From NCBI GenBank assembly GCA_003725745.1, contig RHDP01000001.1, forward strand, positions 124,001 through 188,000: a DNA stretch of 64,000 nucleotides. Direction: 5' to 3'. Numbering within the stretch: the stretch's first letter is position 1; every line of letters begins with the position of its first letter. This document shows positions 1 through 9,768 of this stretch, in pieces. The stretch is from Streptomyces sp. I6 (GTDB taxonomy: Bacteria > Actinomycetota > Actinomycetes > Streptomycetales > Streptomycetaceae). The notes under the pieces were generated by a model, which was not told the origin of the DNA, did not search any database, and saw only the letters and a program-made list of their open reading frames with translations. The translations under genes and the position numbers were made by a program.

Positions 1-502
1 TCAGCAGTGCGTCGCGTTCGTCGGCGACGTCGTTGTAGAGCTGGTAGCTCTGTTTCTGGATCTCGGAGAAGTCCGGCCCCAGTCTGCGTCCCGCGGCGTG
101 CCGGCATCTCTCGAACTGCTTGTCGAAGCCCCGGTCGTAGCTGAGGACACTGGCGGCTTCGGGGCGCCGGTGCTCGCCGAACCCGAGCAGCTTCGCCTGT
201 TCGTCGGTGCGGGTGGCGAAGAGCGGCGGCCGGACGTTCATGTCGGCGAAGGGCTTGGACTGCCGGGACAGCCCGGTCCGTTTGAGCTGGGGGTAGCCCT
301 GCCGGTCCATGCAGTCGCCGGTGAGCCGGTTCCTGACGTACTCGATCAGGTCGATGTCGCCGGCCCGGAAGATCTCGTCGGCGACCCTGTCCGTGGGGAC
401 GGCGGCCAGGTCGGTGGCCTCGACGGCCTCGGCCGCGCAGGCCGAGAGGACCGCAGCGGCAGCCATGGCCCCGAGGGCCGTTCGGGTCCTTCGTTCTCGC
501 AT
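1..502 (-). CDS. Putative secreted lipoprotein (3' end outside window)
   Basis: Reading leftward from an ATG at 502, 167 codons are open to the window edge, so the C-terminus is missing. The protein starts with a basic n-region (MRERRTRT), a short hydrophobic stretch and a lipobox-like L-S-A-C at residues 19-22, which predicts lipid anchoring at Cys22 on the outer face of the membrane. The remainder is hydrophilic and rich in charged residues, with one further Cys pair. A GGGAGA ribosome binding site lies about 7 nt before the ATG. I do not recognise a domain, so the function is unknown. It has the same strand as the two protease inhibitors upstream of it but is separated by 64 bp. Confidence 0.7.
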   Translation of the reverse strand, partial: MRERRTRTALGAMAAAAVLSACAAEAVEATDLAAVPTDRVADEIFRAGDIDLIEYVRNRLTGDCMDRQGYPQLKRTGLSRQSKPFADMNVRPPLFATRTDEQAKLLGFGEHRRPEAASVLSYDRGFDKQFERCRHAAGRRLGPDFSEIQKQSYQLYNDVADERDALL

Positions 503-566
503 CGGCGTCTCCCGTGGAGCCGGGTGGCCCGGGGCCCGGCCGCCTGGCGACCGGACCCCGGCCCTG

Positions 567-980
567 CTAGCAGAGTCGTTCGTGACGGTCGTTGCGGTTG
601 TTGATGTCGCCGAGGTGGTACCGGGCGTTGTTGTTGGGGAACTCCCGCCAGGTCCACAGCCCGCCGGAGTAGTTGCCGACCCGGATCCGGCACTGGGTGT
701 CACGGTTGGTGACCTGCAGCGCGTTGTCCTGCACCGGCTCGTTCGAGACCCGGTAGCTGTACTGGTCGTAGTACATGAAGTTGTTGCCGCCGTGGTTCGC
801 CGTGTACCAGAACTGCTTCTGGTACGTGTCGCCGGCGCTGTACCAGAAGCAGATCTCCCCGTGGGCGCAGCCGGGCTTGTTGTCCCCGTTGTCGGCGTGC
901 GCCGTCGCCGGCAGGAGTGCCGCGGCCACGGCCGCGAGGGCGGCCGCCGCGGCCCCCGGGCGGAAGTTGCGAACGGTCAT
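567..980 (-). CDS. Secreted peptidase inhibitor, family I36-like (copy 1)
   Basis: This is a 137-residue secreted protein. Residues 1-30 form a Sec signal peptide ending in AHA before Asp-Asn-Gly-Asp. The mature part of about 107 residues carries the CxxGEICFW motif and four cysteines, the last being the final residue (NDRHERLC). Size, the C-x-x-G-x-I-C-F-W motif and an aromatic, Asn/Gly-rich body fit the I36 family (SMPI, a Streptomyces metalloproteinase inhibitor with a crystallin-like fold and two disulfides). That is a family inference; the target protease is unknown. A paralogue lies 27 bp upstream on the same strand, and the two probably form one transcript. The gene is intact. Confidence 0.75.
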   Translation of the reverse strand: MTVRNFRPGAAAAALAAVAAALLPATAHADNGDNKPGCAHGEICFWYSAGDTYQKQFWYTANHGGNNFMYYDQYSYRVSNEPVQDNALQVTNRDTQCRIRVGNYSGGLWTWREFPNNNARYHLGDINNRNDRHERLC

Positions 981-1007
981 GGTTCTCCTCCCTTCCGGGC
1001 CGGGTCG

Positions 1008-1418
1008 TCAGCAGACCCGCTCGTGACGGTCGTTGGCGTTCCTGATCTCGCCGAGGTCGCGGCGCACGTGGTCGTTGGGGAAGTACCGCCACGTCCACAG
1101 CCCCGTGGCCGGACTGCGGTTGCCGACCCGGACATCGCACTGGGTGTCCCTGTTGGTGATCTCGACCGCGTCGTCCTGCATCCGGACGCCGGTGGGCTGC
1201 CCGGCCCACCAGGTGTAGCCGCCGTGGTTCGCCGTGTACCAGAACTGCTTGGTCCACAGCACGGCGCCGCTGTAGCGCCAGAAGCAGATCTCTCCCGAGT
1301 TGCACGCGGTCAGGCCGTCCCCGTTGTCGGCGTGCGCCGCGCCCGGGGTGGCCAGCACGCCCGTCGCGGCCAGCGCGACCGCGGCCACGGCGGCCGACCG
1401 CCATCTCCTCAAACCCAC
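1008..1418 (-). CDS. Secreted peptidase inhibitor, family I36-like (copy 2)
   Basis: This 136-residue protein is a tandem paralogue of the gene just downstream of it. It has a signal peptide (about 30 residues, ending AHA) and a mature domain with the CNSGEICFW motif. QFWYTANHGG is shared with copy 1, and the C-terminus is NDRHERVC. Four mature cysteines are conserved in position between the copies, predicting two disulfides. The sequences diverge mainly in the middle (residues about 70-100), where an inhibitor reactive loop could lie; that last point is inference. It is the first gene of the pair, and its promoter should lie in the 519 bp upstream. Confidence 0.75.
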   Translation of the reverse strand: MGLRRWRSAAVAAVALAATGVLATPGAAHADNGDGLTACNSGEICFWRYSGAVLWTKQFWYTANHGGYTWWAGQPTGVRMQDDAVEITNRDTQCDVRVGNRSPATGLWTWRYFPNDHVRRDLGEIRNANDRHERVC

Positions 1419-1937
1419 CGTTACCTCCCTGTTCGGCTACGCCCTCGTCCGGACGCAACGCACTCGACGATAGGAAGGCAGCCCGACGGCCACATCGGAC
1501 CTGGGTACAGGGCAAGGCCCGGCTCACCGGGCAACCGGCGTCCGCCCCGGCCCCGCCCCGGCGCATCCGCTGCGGTCGTCGCGCCGGGCGACGGGGCCTT
1601 CGTCATCCGGCCCCCGTCCGGGCTGTCCGCGCGGCCCCGGAGGAAGCGGGGGCCGGCGCCGCCGCACCCCTCCCCGAGCCCGGCGCTCGGCTCAGCGCTG
1701 CGAAGGCAGGACCGGCACCGCGGACGTTCCGCACCGGCACACCGGCGGGCTCCGGTCCGCGGGGACCGCCACAACACCGCGGTGTCCGCCGCGGATTCCG
1801 GTCCCGACGCACTCGCCCTCGTGCCGCACGCACAGGCGATGCGGGAACCACATGCCCCGAACTCCGGGCAAACGGCGTACCCTGCATCACACCATTCCCA
1901 CCACCGGCAGCAGGCACCGCCGCGTCAGGAGAGCACG
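1419..1937. other. Intergenic region between divergent genes, no gene seen
   Basis: This 519 bp stretch separates the leftward inhibitor pair from a rightward coiled-coil protein. Open frames here lack plausible starts, ribosome binding sites or recognisable protein sequence. The last 100 bp is poorer in GC than the surroundings, as expected for a promoter of the rightward gene. I cannot assign -35/-10 boxes with confidence. Confidence 0.5.
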
Positions 1938-2728
1938 ATGACATCGACGCCCATCGCAACGCACAGCATCGAGGCGACAACTGCGCTGCTTCAGGCGGAG
2001 CTTCCTGAGCTGGAGCAGCAGCAGGTCGCACTGCAGAAGGAACTCGCAGCGGTCTCGGACAGGCTGGAGTCGGTACGCACGGCCCTGGCGGCGCTCAGCG
2101 CGCTGTCGGCGACCGTGGTCCCGGCACCGCGCGCCGCCGAGCCGGCCATCGAGGCCTCCGCAGTGGAGGAGGCCCCCGTGGAGCCCACCGCGGACATCGC
2201 CGTGGAGGATTCCGGCACCGAGGCCACCGACGAGGCCACCACACCGGATGACACGGCCGACGAGACCGCGGGAGAGACCGCAGAGGCCCGGTCCGTGAGC
2301 GGCGTCGGCACGGTGACCGGCTCCGGCACCTCCCGTACGTCCCGCAGGAGCACCACCGCCCCGAAGCCCAAGGCGAAGAAGCCCGCCACCGCTTCCCGGC
2401 GTCGCCCGGCGAAGAAGGCGCCCACCGCACCGGCCCGGTCGGTGAAGTCGAAGGCGAGGACGCAGTCCGCGGGCACGGCGAAGAAGACGGCGGACGGCGT
2501 GGCTCCCGCCGGGGCGGCCCGGAGTCCGGAGGGCTGACGGAGCAGGTGATCGCCGTGCTGTCCCGCCACCCCGGAACCGCCCTGCGGGCCCGGGACGTGG
2601 CCCGGGCCCTCGGCCGTGACGACAGCGCGGGGAACATCAACACCGTGCGCAGCACCCTCGACCGGCTGGTCGCCACCTCCCGTGCGCACCGCGCGGGCCG
2701 CGGGCTCTACCAGACCCCGACCGGCTGA
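1938..2728 (+). CDS. Coiled-coil, Lys/Ala-rich protein with C-terminal winged helix (one frameshift near 2519)
   Basis: The ATG at 1938 follows AGGAGA. Residues about 15-55 are a Glu/Gln/Leu-rich coiled coil; residues 60-125 are acidic and Ala/Thr/Glu-rich; residues 130-190 are Lys/Arg/Ala/Pro-rich with KKPA and AKKAP motifs like histone H1 tails. The frame as written stops at 2537, but adding one C in the GGCCCGG run near 2519 continues into LTEQVIAVLSRHPG and a helix-turn-helix ending at 2728, giving about 263 residues. The C-terminal part resembles a winged helix (RARDVARALGR ... INTVRSTLDRLV). I infer a nucleoid-associated or DNA-binding protein. Alternatively the last 60 codons could be a coupled small gene from GTG 2546. 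Confidence 0.6.
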
Positions 2729-2738
2729 ACCGTGCATC

Positions 2739-2774
2739 GCGGTGGTGCTGCGATGTGCGTCGCAGCACCACCGC
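2739..2774. terminator. Perfect 15-bp stem terminator hairpin
   Basis: GCGGTGGTGCTGCGA at 2739-2753 pairs perfectly with TCGCAGCACCACCGC at 2760-2774 around a 6-nt loop. It starts 10 bp after the stop of the coiled-coil gene and lies before the end of the convergent phosphatase gene. It could therefore serve both directions. There is no T run, as is usual in Streptomyces. Confidence 0.75.
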
Positions 2775-3026
2775 CCGGACGGCCGTACCTCCCGAAGAAC
2801 CCCCGGCAGGTTACCGGGGGACTCGCCTGGGGGACTCGCCTGGGATCCCTCCTGGGGACACGCTGGACGTCTGCCGGGGCCCCTGCCGGGGAGCGTGGCA
2901 CGCGACGCCGGGGCGGTGCGCACCCGGTCACGTGGCGCGGGAAGCAACCCGCTCGAGGACCGGGCGGAGGGCGGCACCGCGGATTCCCGTCCGGCTCGCT
3001 GCCCGTGCCCCGGGGCTGCGGCCGGA

Positions 3027-4345
3027 CTACGGCGTACGGAGGAGCGGCGTACGGAGGGCGAGAAGGGCGATGTCGTCGTGACCGTCGCCGGGGTGGTTGT
3101 CGGCCAGCGTCGTGACGTACTCCTCCATGGGCAGCCCGGCATGGGCGGCGGCGAGTTCGGCGAGGTCCCGGAGGCTGTGGTCGATGGGGTGGGCCGGATG
3201 TTCGACGAGCCCGTCGGTGAAGAAGACCACGGTGGCGCCCGGGGGCAGCGGGTGCGTGTGGTCGGATCGGGGAAGTGAGGCGTCGACGCCCAGGGGCACT
3301 CCGGGCTCGGCGTACAGGTACCGCGCCTGCCTGCCGGGCGTGACCAGCAGCGGCGGGAGATGGCCCGCCGAACTCCAGTGCAACCGCCACCCGGATCCGT
3401 GCGGCTCGATACGGGCGAGGCTCGTGGTGGTGACGGGATTGTCGGTGATGGCCTGCAGGGTGCGGTCCAGCTGGGCGAGCACGGCGCTGGGCGGGGTGCG
3501 CCGGTCGAACAGGAGGGCGCGCAGCATGTTGCGCGTCTGGGCCATGGCCGCCGCCGCGTGCAGATCGTGGCCGGCCACGTCACCGATGACGACCGAGACG
3601 GCACCGTCGGGCAGCAGGAAGGCGTCGTACCAGTCACCGCCGACCGAGTCGGGTTCGGCGGCCGGACGGTACACGGCGGCGGCCTCGAACGGGCTCAGAT
3701 CGGACAGGCGCGGCAGCAGCAGCCGCTGGAACTGCTCGGCCCGGGCACGGACCTGCTCGAAGAGGCGGGCGTTCTCGATCGCGATGCCGGCGGCGCACGC
3801 CAGGGCGACGACGATGTTCTCGTCATGGGCGTCGAAGGGCCGTCCGTCGCGCCGCTCGGACAGGTAGAGGTCGCCGTAGATCTCGCCCCGGACGCTGATG
3901 GCGACACCGAGCAGGGTCCGCAGGCGCGGATGGCCCGGCGGGAAGCCGGCCGAGGAGGGGTGGGAGGCGATGTCGTCGGCGCGCAGTGGCTGCGGGTGGC
4001 GGATGAGATGGCCGAGGACGCCACGGCCGTGGGGAAGTCGACGCCCGCCAGGTCGGCGCGCTCCTGATCGGACAGGCCGGCCGTGATGAACTGCTCCAGG
4101 TGCCCGCCCGACTCGTGAAGCACACCCAGCGCTCCGTAACCGGCACCCACCAGGTCCATGGCGGTGGTGACGACACGGTGCAGCACCGAGTGCAGCTCCA
4201 CCTCCCGGCTGATGGCGAGCACCGCGTCGAGCAGGCTCTCCAGCCGGTCCCTGGCGAGCGCCAGGTCACGGAACTGCTCGGCGAGCGGACCGAGTTCGGG
4301 CACGTCGTCACCGCCGGTGCCGGCGGGTGGCGGATGCCCGCCCAT
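3027..4345 (-). CDS. GAF domain / SpoIIE-type PP2C serine phosphatase (one frameshift near 4031)
   Basis: An N-terminal part (residues about 20-180) is a GAF sensor domain of the kind with ALGVLHESGGHLEQF and GHLIRHPQPLRADD. It is followed by a linker helix and a SpoIIE/PP2C phosphatase domain with the metal-binding VGGDWYDAF, GDVAGHD, SSAGHLPPLL, FTDGLVE and HPGDGHDDIA motifs. Proteins of this type dephosphorylate anti-sigma-factor antagonists. The frame changes near 4031; adding one base in CACGGCC restores DFPTGRGVLGHL, giving about 439 residues. The start is GTG 4348 or the adjoining ATG 4345; the ribosome site is weak. It is monocistronic, with its promoter presumably in the 400 bp upstream. 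Target and signal are unknown. Confidence 0.8.
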
Positions 4346-4756
4346 CACGACTGCCCGGTGGCCGGGACGGGGCGGGGGCGGCCGGCCCCGGTTCCCGGCT
4401 CCGGAGAGGGCACCGGCACCGGCACCGGCACCGGCGGGAGCCCCTGGGGCATCGGGTGGCTGCGCACCGCGTCGGTGGTGTTCGGTGCGGGGCTCATGAG
4501 AGGTGCGGTCCTTCGTCGTGCCGCGGGCGAGGTCGTCCCGCGGGAGGCCGGCCGGAGAATCCTCCCAGCCTCACACGCCGAACAGCCCGGGCCAGCCCAT
4601 TACTCCTTACGCGGCATGGTCCTGGCCCGGGATGCCGGCGGCCCCGGACGGCACCTCTCCGGCACCCGTTCGGCTCCCCGCGATCGAGGGCCGTGCACGG
4701 CGGACCCCGCCGTGCACGGAGCCGGCAGGGCGGGGCGGACCGCGGGGGCGGCGACC
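4346..4756. other. Intergenic region with GGCACC hexamer repeats
   Basis: No convincing gene is present. Positions 4410-4435 hold about four tandem copies of GGCACC. The same hexamer recurs at the 3' end of the FadD19-like gene, and related GTGCCG/GTGTCG repeats occur in the NRPS tail. A hairpin at 4691-4719 closes the upstream biosynthetic operon, and the rest presumably carries the phosphatase promoter. Confidence 0.5.
4691..4719 (-). terminator. Perfect 13-bp stem terminator after sbnB
   Basis: CCGTGCACGGCGG (4691-4703) and CCGCCGTGCACGG (4707-4719) pair perfectly with a 3-nt loop. The hairpin lies 38 bp past the stop codon of the sbnB homologue, and so probably ends the NRPS-dioxygenase-sbnB transcript. 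Confidence 0.75.
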
Positions 4757-5793
4757 TCAGCCGTAGCGGCGCAGTTCGTGGAAGAAGTCGTCGATGACGT
4801 GCAGTCGGCCGGCGCGTACCGTCTCGTCGTACACATACTTGCCGACGGCCAGGTCGAGGACCCCGAGACCGAAGGGCGAGAACACCACCGGCCGGTCACC
4901 GGGCACCTGTGCCTCGCCGGACATGACGTCGGCGAGGGTACCGGTGAGGAAGTTCCGGTTTCCGGTCAGCTGTTCGGCCAGGTGCGGCGAGGTGTCGGCC
5001 TTCAGGCAGTGCTCGACGTCGTCCACGAAGTTGGCCGAGGCGAGGACGATCTCGGGGCGAGGTCGCGCAGGGAGACGTGCAGCACCAGCGGGTTGTGCCC
5101 GAGCCAGGACGGGTCGGTGACATGTGGTTTCGCGGCGATGGTGGCGAAGACGACCATGTCGCTGGAGCGGATGAGTTCCTCGGGGCCGTCGTGGACGGCG
5201 ACCCGGCCGGGGGTGCCCGTCTGCTTCAGATAGCCGGCGAACCCGGCGGCGCTGTCAGCCGACAGGTCGTGCACCCCGATCTCGTCGAAGGACCAGCCGG
5301 TGCCGGCGAGGAAGGTGTGGATGTAGCGGGCGATCAGGCCGGTGCCGAAGAACCCGACCCGCGACGGGCGTTCGGGCCGGGCGCGGCCGAGCCGGTCGGC
5401 GGCGAGGGCCGCCATCGCGGCGGTTCTCGATGCACTGATGATGGAGCTCTCCAGGCAGGCGAACGGATAGCCGGTGTCGTGGTCGTTGAGGATCAGTACG
5501 GCCGACGCTCGGGGGATGCCCGCAGCGACGTTGTCGGGGAAGCTGGAGATCCACTTGAGGCCGTCCACACGGACCTGTCCGCCGATGGAGGCCGGCAGTG
5601 CGATGATCCGGGAGTTGGGGCGGTCGGGGAACCGGAGGAAGTACGAGGGCGGATTCACCGAGTCACCCATGGCATGCAGCCGGTAGGTGGCTTCGACCAG
5701 GTCGGTGATCTGCTTCTCGCGATGCTGCAAGGCGGTTTGCACCTGGGCGCCGGAGATCACGGCGAACGGTGGCACTGCAGTGGGCTGGGACAT
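4757..5793 (-). CDS. sbnB: SbnB-like N-(1-amino-1-carboxyethyl)glutamate dehydrogenase, 2,3-diaminopropionate synthesis (one frameshift near 5057)
   Basis: This is an ornithine-cyclodeaminase-superfamily protein. SbnB oxidises the SbnA product ACEGA with NAD+, releasing L-2,3-diaminopropionate and 2-oxoglutarate. Seen here: the substrate-side sequence FLRFPDRPNSRIIALPA and GLKWISSFP, the nucleotide-binding FFGTGLIARYI around residue 150, and LHVSLRDLAPE followed by VDDVEHCLKADTSPHLAEQ. The last two are in different frames; one G added in GCCCCGAGATC near 5057 joins them and gives about 345 residues, the normal length. The start at ATG 5793 follows GGGAG; an upstream in-frame alternative at 5841 lacks one. 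It is third in the leftward NRPS-dioxygenase-sbnB operon and pairs functionally with the divergent sbnA. Confidence 0.88.
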
Positions 5794-5899
5794 GGGAGAC
5801 TCCCGGGGGGCGGAGCGGGTGGCGAGTGGGGTCGGAGTCACCGGTGGGGCGGGTGCCCCGGACCGGTCGCGGCCGAGGGGGTGCCGCGGGCCGCGGCGC

Positions 5900-6907
5900 T
5901 CATCGTGCGGCCGGTCCGCTCACCGACGGGGTGCCGGAGAGCTGCTGCGGATCCGACATACCCACGAGGATCTCGCGGGGGCCGTCGTAGGGTTCGCGGC
6001 TGTGGGCGGTGCGGATGTTGTCGACGAGCATCAGGTCGCCGGGCTGCCAGGGTTCGCGGGCCGTGTGGGCCTCGTAGACCTCGTTGAGGGTCGCGACGAC
6101 GTCCTCGCCGACGGGGTCGCCGTTGCCGTAGCGGGTGTTGAACGGCAGGCCGTCCTCGCCGTAGACGTCGATGAGGTACTCGCGGACCTCGGGGGCGAGG
6201 GTCCACTCGTTGAGGAAGGCGATCTGGTTGAACCAGCAGCGCGCTCCGGTCGCCGGGTGGCGCACGACCGCGCTGCGGTGCTGGCGGGTGCGCAGTCCGC
6301 CGTCGCTCTGCCAGGCGAAGTCGATGGCGTTGGCGCGGCAGTACTCCTCGACGGCGCCGCGGTCGCCGGTGCCGAAGGCCTCGGCCCAGGAGGCGCCGAT
6401 CTCGTCGTTGTAGCTGCGCGTGAGGAGCCAGCCCTCCCGCTCGAACCGCTCCACCATCGCCGCGGGCAGCGCCTCCAGCACGGCCGAGGCGTCCGACACC
6501 CCGGTCACCCCGCCGGACGCGGGAGCGGTCAGGCACACGAACATCATCATCCCGGGAGGCGCGAGGGTGTAGCTCAGTTCATGGTGCATACACATCGGCT
6601 GGTTCGGCGGCCACGCGGACGACGAGTACACCCCGTCCGCGTACGTCTCCCGGGCGGCGAAGGCCTCGGTGTCCCGCATGAGCGCGCCGCCCGCGAGCTG
6701 CCGAAGAGCCGCGGCGGCCTGGTCCGCGCCGCCCAGCCCCAGGCCCCGGATGAGGATCGCACCGTGCGTGGCGACGAGGGAGCGCAGTGCGGTGGTGTGC
6801 GCGGCGATCCAGCTCGATGTGTCGTCAGGGGGGTTGACGGGGAGGATCGGCGTCCTGCCGGGCTGAACGGTCGCCTCGGGCAGGGTCGTGGGGGCGGGGG
6901 AGCTCAT
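5900..6907 (-). CDS. TauD/TfdA-type Fe(II)/2-oxoglutarate-dependent dioxygenase
   Basis: This is an intact 335-residue enzyme of the non-haem iron dioxygenase family. The iron-binding HxE is His108 and Glu110 within MHHELSYTL. The distal His lies in IRTAHSREPYDGPREILVG near residue 305, and the following Arg should bind the 2-oxoglutarate carboxylate. It resembles the dioxygenases in NRPS clusters that hydroxylate a free or carrier-bound amino acid (SyrP-like). I infer beta-hydroxylation of the amino acid loaded by the adjacent NRPS. Its ATG overlaps the NRPS stop by 4 bp (ATGA), so the two are translationally coupled. It ends 106 bp before sbnB. Confidence 0.85.
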   Translation of the reverse strand: MSSPAPTTLPEATVQPGRTPILPVNPPDDTSSWIAAHTTALRSLVATHGAILIRGLGLGGADQAAAALRQLAGGALMRDTEAFAARETYADGVYSSSAWPPNQPMCMHHELSYTLAPPGMMMFVCLTAPASGGVTGVSDASAVLEALPAAMVERFEREGWLLTRSYNDEIGASWAEAFGTGDRGAVEEYCRANAIDFAWQSDGGLRTRQHRSAVVRHPATGARCWFNQIAFLNEWTLAPEVREYLIDVYGEDGLPFNTRYGNGDPVGEDVVATLNEVYEAHTAREPWQPGDLMLVDNIRTAHSREPYDGPREILVGMSDPQQLSGTPSVSGPAAR

Positions 6908-9768
6908 GATGGGGTTCCTTTCGTTACTGCGGTGTTCCGTGCCGGGCCAGCCGGCTCTGCGTCCGTGGTTCGCTGGGTGTCCTCGGTGTCCTGGGCGTTC
7001 GGGGTGGGTTGGTGGTCGGTGCCGGTGTCGGTGTCGGTGCCGGTGCTGGTGCCTGTGCCTGTGCCGGTGCTGGTGTTGGGGTTGGGGTTGAGGAGTGTGG
7101 CGAGGTCGGTGAGGACGGGGTGGCGGGTGACGTCCTTGAGGGTGATGGCGCGGTCGAGGGCGATGGCGAGTTTGACCGCGGACAGTGAGGTGCCGCCGCG
7201 GTCGAAGAAGTGGTCGTTGCGGCCGATCTGCTCCGGAGGGACGCCGAGGACGGCCGCCCAGGCCGCTGCCAGCCGCTGCTCGGCCGCGGTCACCGGCGCC
7301 TGGCGCCCACCGCCGCCGGTGGGGGCGGTGGTCTCCAACGTGCCGGCCAGCGCGGTCAGCGCCTTCTTGTCGACCTTGCCGTTCGCGGTCAACGGCAACT
7401 CCGGCCGCCAGTGGAACACCGAGGGCACCATGTACGACGGCAGCACCCGCCCCAGCCCCTGCGCCAGCACCCCGCTGCCCAGCTCCGCCGGTGCGGTGTA
7501 GAACGCCACCAGCCGCTTGCCCGCCGGACCCGCCACCGGCACCACCGCACCATCACGCACCCCCGCCACACCCAGCAGCGCGTTCTCCACCTCACCGATC
7601 TCGATCCGGAACCCGCGGATCTTCACCTGCGCATCCCGCCGCCCCAGGAACTCCAACCGCCCCGACACATCCCAGCGCCCACGATCCCCACTGCGATACA
7701 ACCGCTCACCCGGCCGCAACGGATCCGGCACGAACACCGCCGCCGTCCGCTCCGGATCATTGACATAACCCCGCCCCACACACACCCCGGAGAACACGAT
7801 CTCCCCCGGCGCGCCCAGCGGCACCGGCCGCAACCCCTCATCCACCACATACACATGCACATTGGCCACCGGCCGCCCCACCAGCACCCGCTCCACCACC
7901 CCCGTGATCACCTCGTGGTTGGTGTCATCACAGGTCTCCGTCAGCCCATAGGCGTTCACCAGAGGAATCCCCGGCTGCACCGCGAACCACCGCTCCACCA
8001 ACTCCCGCTTCAGCGCCTCCCCGGTCACCGACACACACCGCACCCGGCCCAACCCCCGCGGCGCGTGCTCCAACGCGCTCACCACCGCCTCCAGATACGA
8101 CGGCACCACCTGCACCACATCCACCCCGGCACCGACCACCGTGTCCACGAACCGCGACACATCCAGCACCGCGTCCTGCTCCACCAGCACCGTCCGCCCA
8201 CCCACCAGCAGACCCGCCAGCAACTGCCACAACGAAATGTCGAAACACTGCGGCGCGACCTGCGCCACCGCACTGCCCTCCACAATCCCCAGATCATCGA
8301 TCTTCGCCAGCAGATGGTTCACCAGCCCCGCGTGCTCACACATCGCACCCTTCGGCTCCCCCGTGGAACCCGACGTGAAGTAGATGTACGCCAACTGCCC
8401 CGCCCCCACCGGCACACCCAGATCACCCGACCCATGCCCCTCCGCATACGCCTCCTCCACCAACACCCGCACCACCCCACCCGCACCACCACCAGCCCCA
8501 CCGGCCCCACCGGCCGAACCCGCCCCACCACCGGCCGCACCGGCCGCAGCCAGCGCCTGATCCAGCGAACCCGTACTCCCCGCCTCACTCAGCACCACCC
8601 GGCACCCCGCCCGCGACAGCACCGCAGCGATCCGCCCCGCCGGGAAACCCGGCTCGATCGGCAGATACACCCCACCCGCCTTGAACACCGCCAGCACCGA
8701 CGCCAACCAATGCGCATTCCGCCCCAACACCACCCCCACCACACCCTCCCCTCCACCCCACGCACCCGCAGCGCCCGCGCCAACCGGTTCGCCCGCCCGT
8801 TCAACTCCCCATACGTCCACACCCGCCCCCCATCCACCACCGCCACCGCATCCGGATGCGCCCGCACCCGCTCCTCGAACAACTCATGCACCCGCAACCC
8901 CGGCAACTCCCGCCGCCGCCCCGCCAACCCCTCCACCTGGAAAGCCACCTCCCCTCCGACACCACCGACCCCAAACCCCCGTCCAAACCCGCCACCATCT
9001 CCCCCAACGCCGCCAGGTGATAACCCACAAACCGCCCCGCAGCCTCCCCATCCAACACATCCACCCGATACCGCAACCCCAACACCACCCCACCCCCACC
9101 AGCACCACCCACCCCACCAGCAACACCACCCACCCCACCAGCAACACCACCCACCCCACCAGCAACACCACTCACCCCACCAGCACCACCCACCCCGCCA
9201 ACACCGCCACCCCCACCCAGCACCGACAACCGCAACACCGCCCCACCACCCACAACGTCCCCACCCACAACGTCCCCACCCACATCGCCCCAAGCCTCAC
9301 CCCCACCGCCATCCCCACCGAAAGCATCGAAGACCACCTCGAACAACGGCCCCGCACACCCCAACTCCCGCGCCAGCTCCCCCACCGGAAACCCCCGATG
9401 CTCCAGCACCCCCGAAGCCACCCGATCCGCCTCCACCACCAGACCCCGCCACGTACCAGCACCACCGACCCCCACCCGGCACGGCAACGCCCGCCCACCC
9501 CGACCGGAACCCACCCCGTCACCACCTCGTCCTCACCCGACAACACCCCCAGCACCCGCACATGAGCCGCCAGAAACAGCGACGACACCGGCACACCCAA
9601 CTCCCCGGCCACCCGCCCCAACCCATCAGGAACACCCACCACACACGTTCCGGACTCCCCGGCACCAGCCACCGACCCCGCCCCCACCCACCGCGGCACA
9701 GCAGTACAACCACCCGCCGCCAAAACCGCACCCCAGAACTCCCGGCTCGTGTCCGTTTGCATGTCCAT
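6904..9768 (-). CDS. NRPS protein: truncated condensation-like region, adenylation, thiolation (three frameshifts)
   Basis: ATG 9768 follows AGGAAA. After single-G repairs near 9509, 8953 and 8749 the protein is about 955 residues. Residues 1-290 resemble only the C-terminal half of a condensation domain and show no HHxxxDG. Residues about 300-800 are an adenylation domain with YFTSGSTGEPKG, FDISLWQLL, NAYGLTETCDDTNHEV, YRSGDRGRW and LPLTANGKVDKK. The carrier site Ser lies in FFDRGGTSLSAVKL. The tail is Thr/Gly-rich. Aligned by eye to GrsA the specificity residues are D-I-W-Q-S-T-A-D-D. There is no thioesterase. Together with sbnA and sbnB this suggests loading of diaminopropionate or a derivative, but the substrate is not proven. 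Confidence 0.85.
7018..7080. repeat. Hexamer-type repeat encoding a Thr/Gly/Asp tail
   Basis: Repeats of GTGCCG/GTGTCG/GTGCTG in the 3' part of the NRPS gene encode a tail alternating Thr with Gly, Ser or Asp, downstream of the carrier domain. The stretch is outside any folded domain and probably arose by slippage. Confidence 0.6.
9102..9200. repeat. 21-bp minisatellite inside the NRPS gene
   Basis: Three near-identical 21-bp units (9121-9141, 9142-9162, 9163-9183), flanked by partial ones, encode a Gly/Val/Ala heptad-like repeat within the condensation-like region. The phase is a multiple of three, so the frame is kept. Copy number could vary between strains or be affected by assembly. Confidence 0.75.

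Noticed and set aside
309..1937. Long rightward open frame running into the coiled-coil protein
   Set aside because: It is antisense to the lipoprotein and I36 inhibitor genes. The real start is ATG 1938 with AGGAGA directly upstream.
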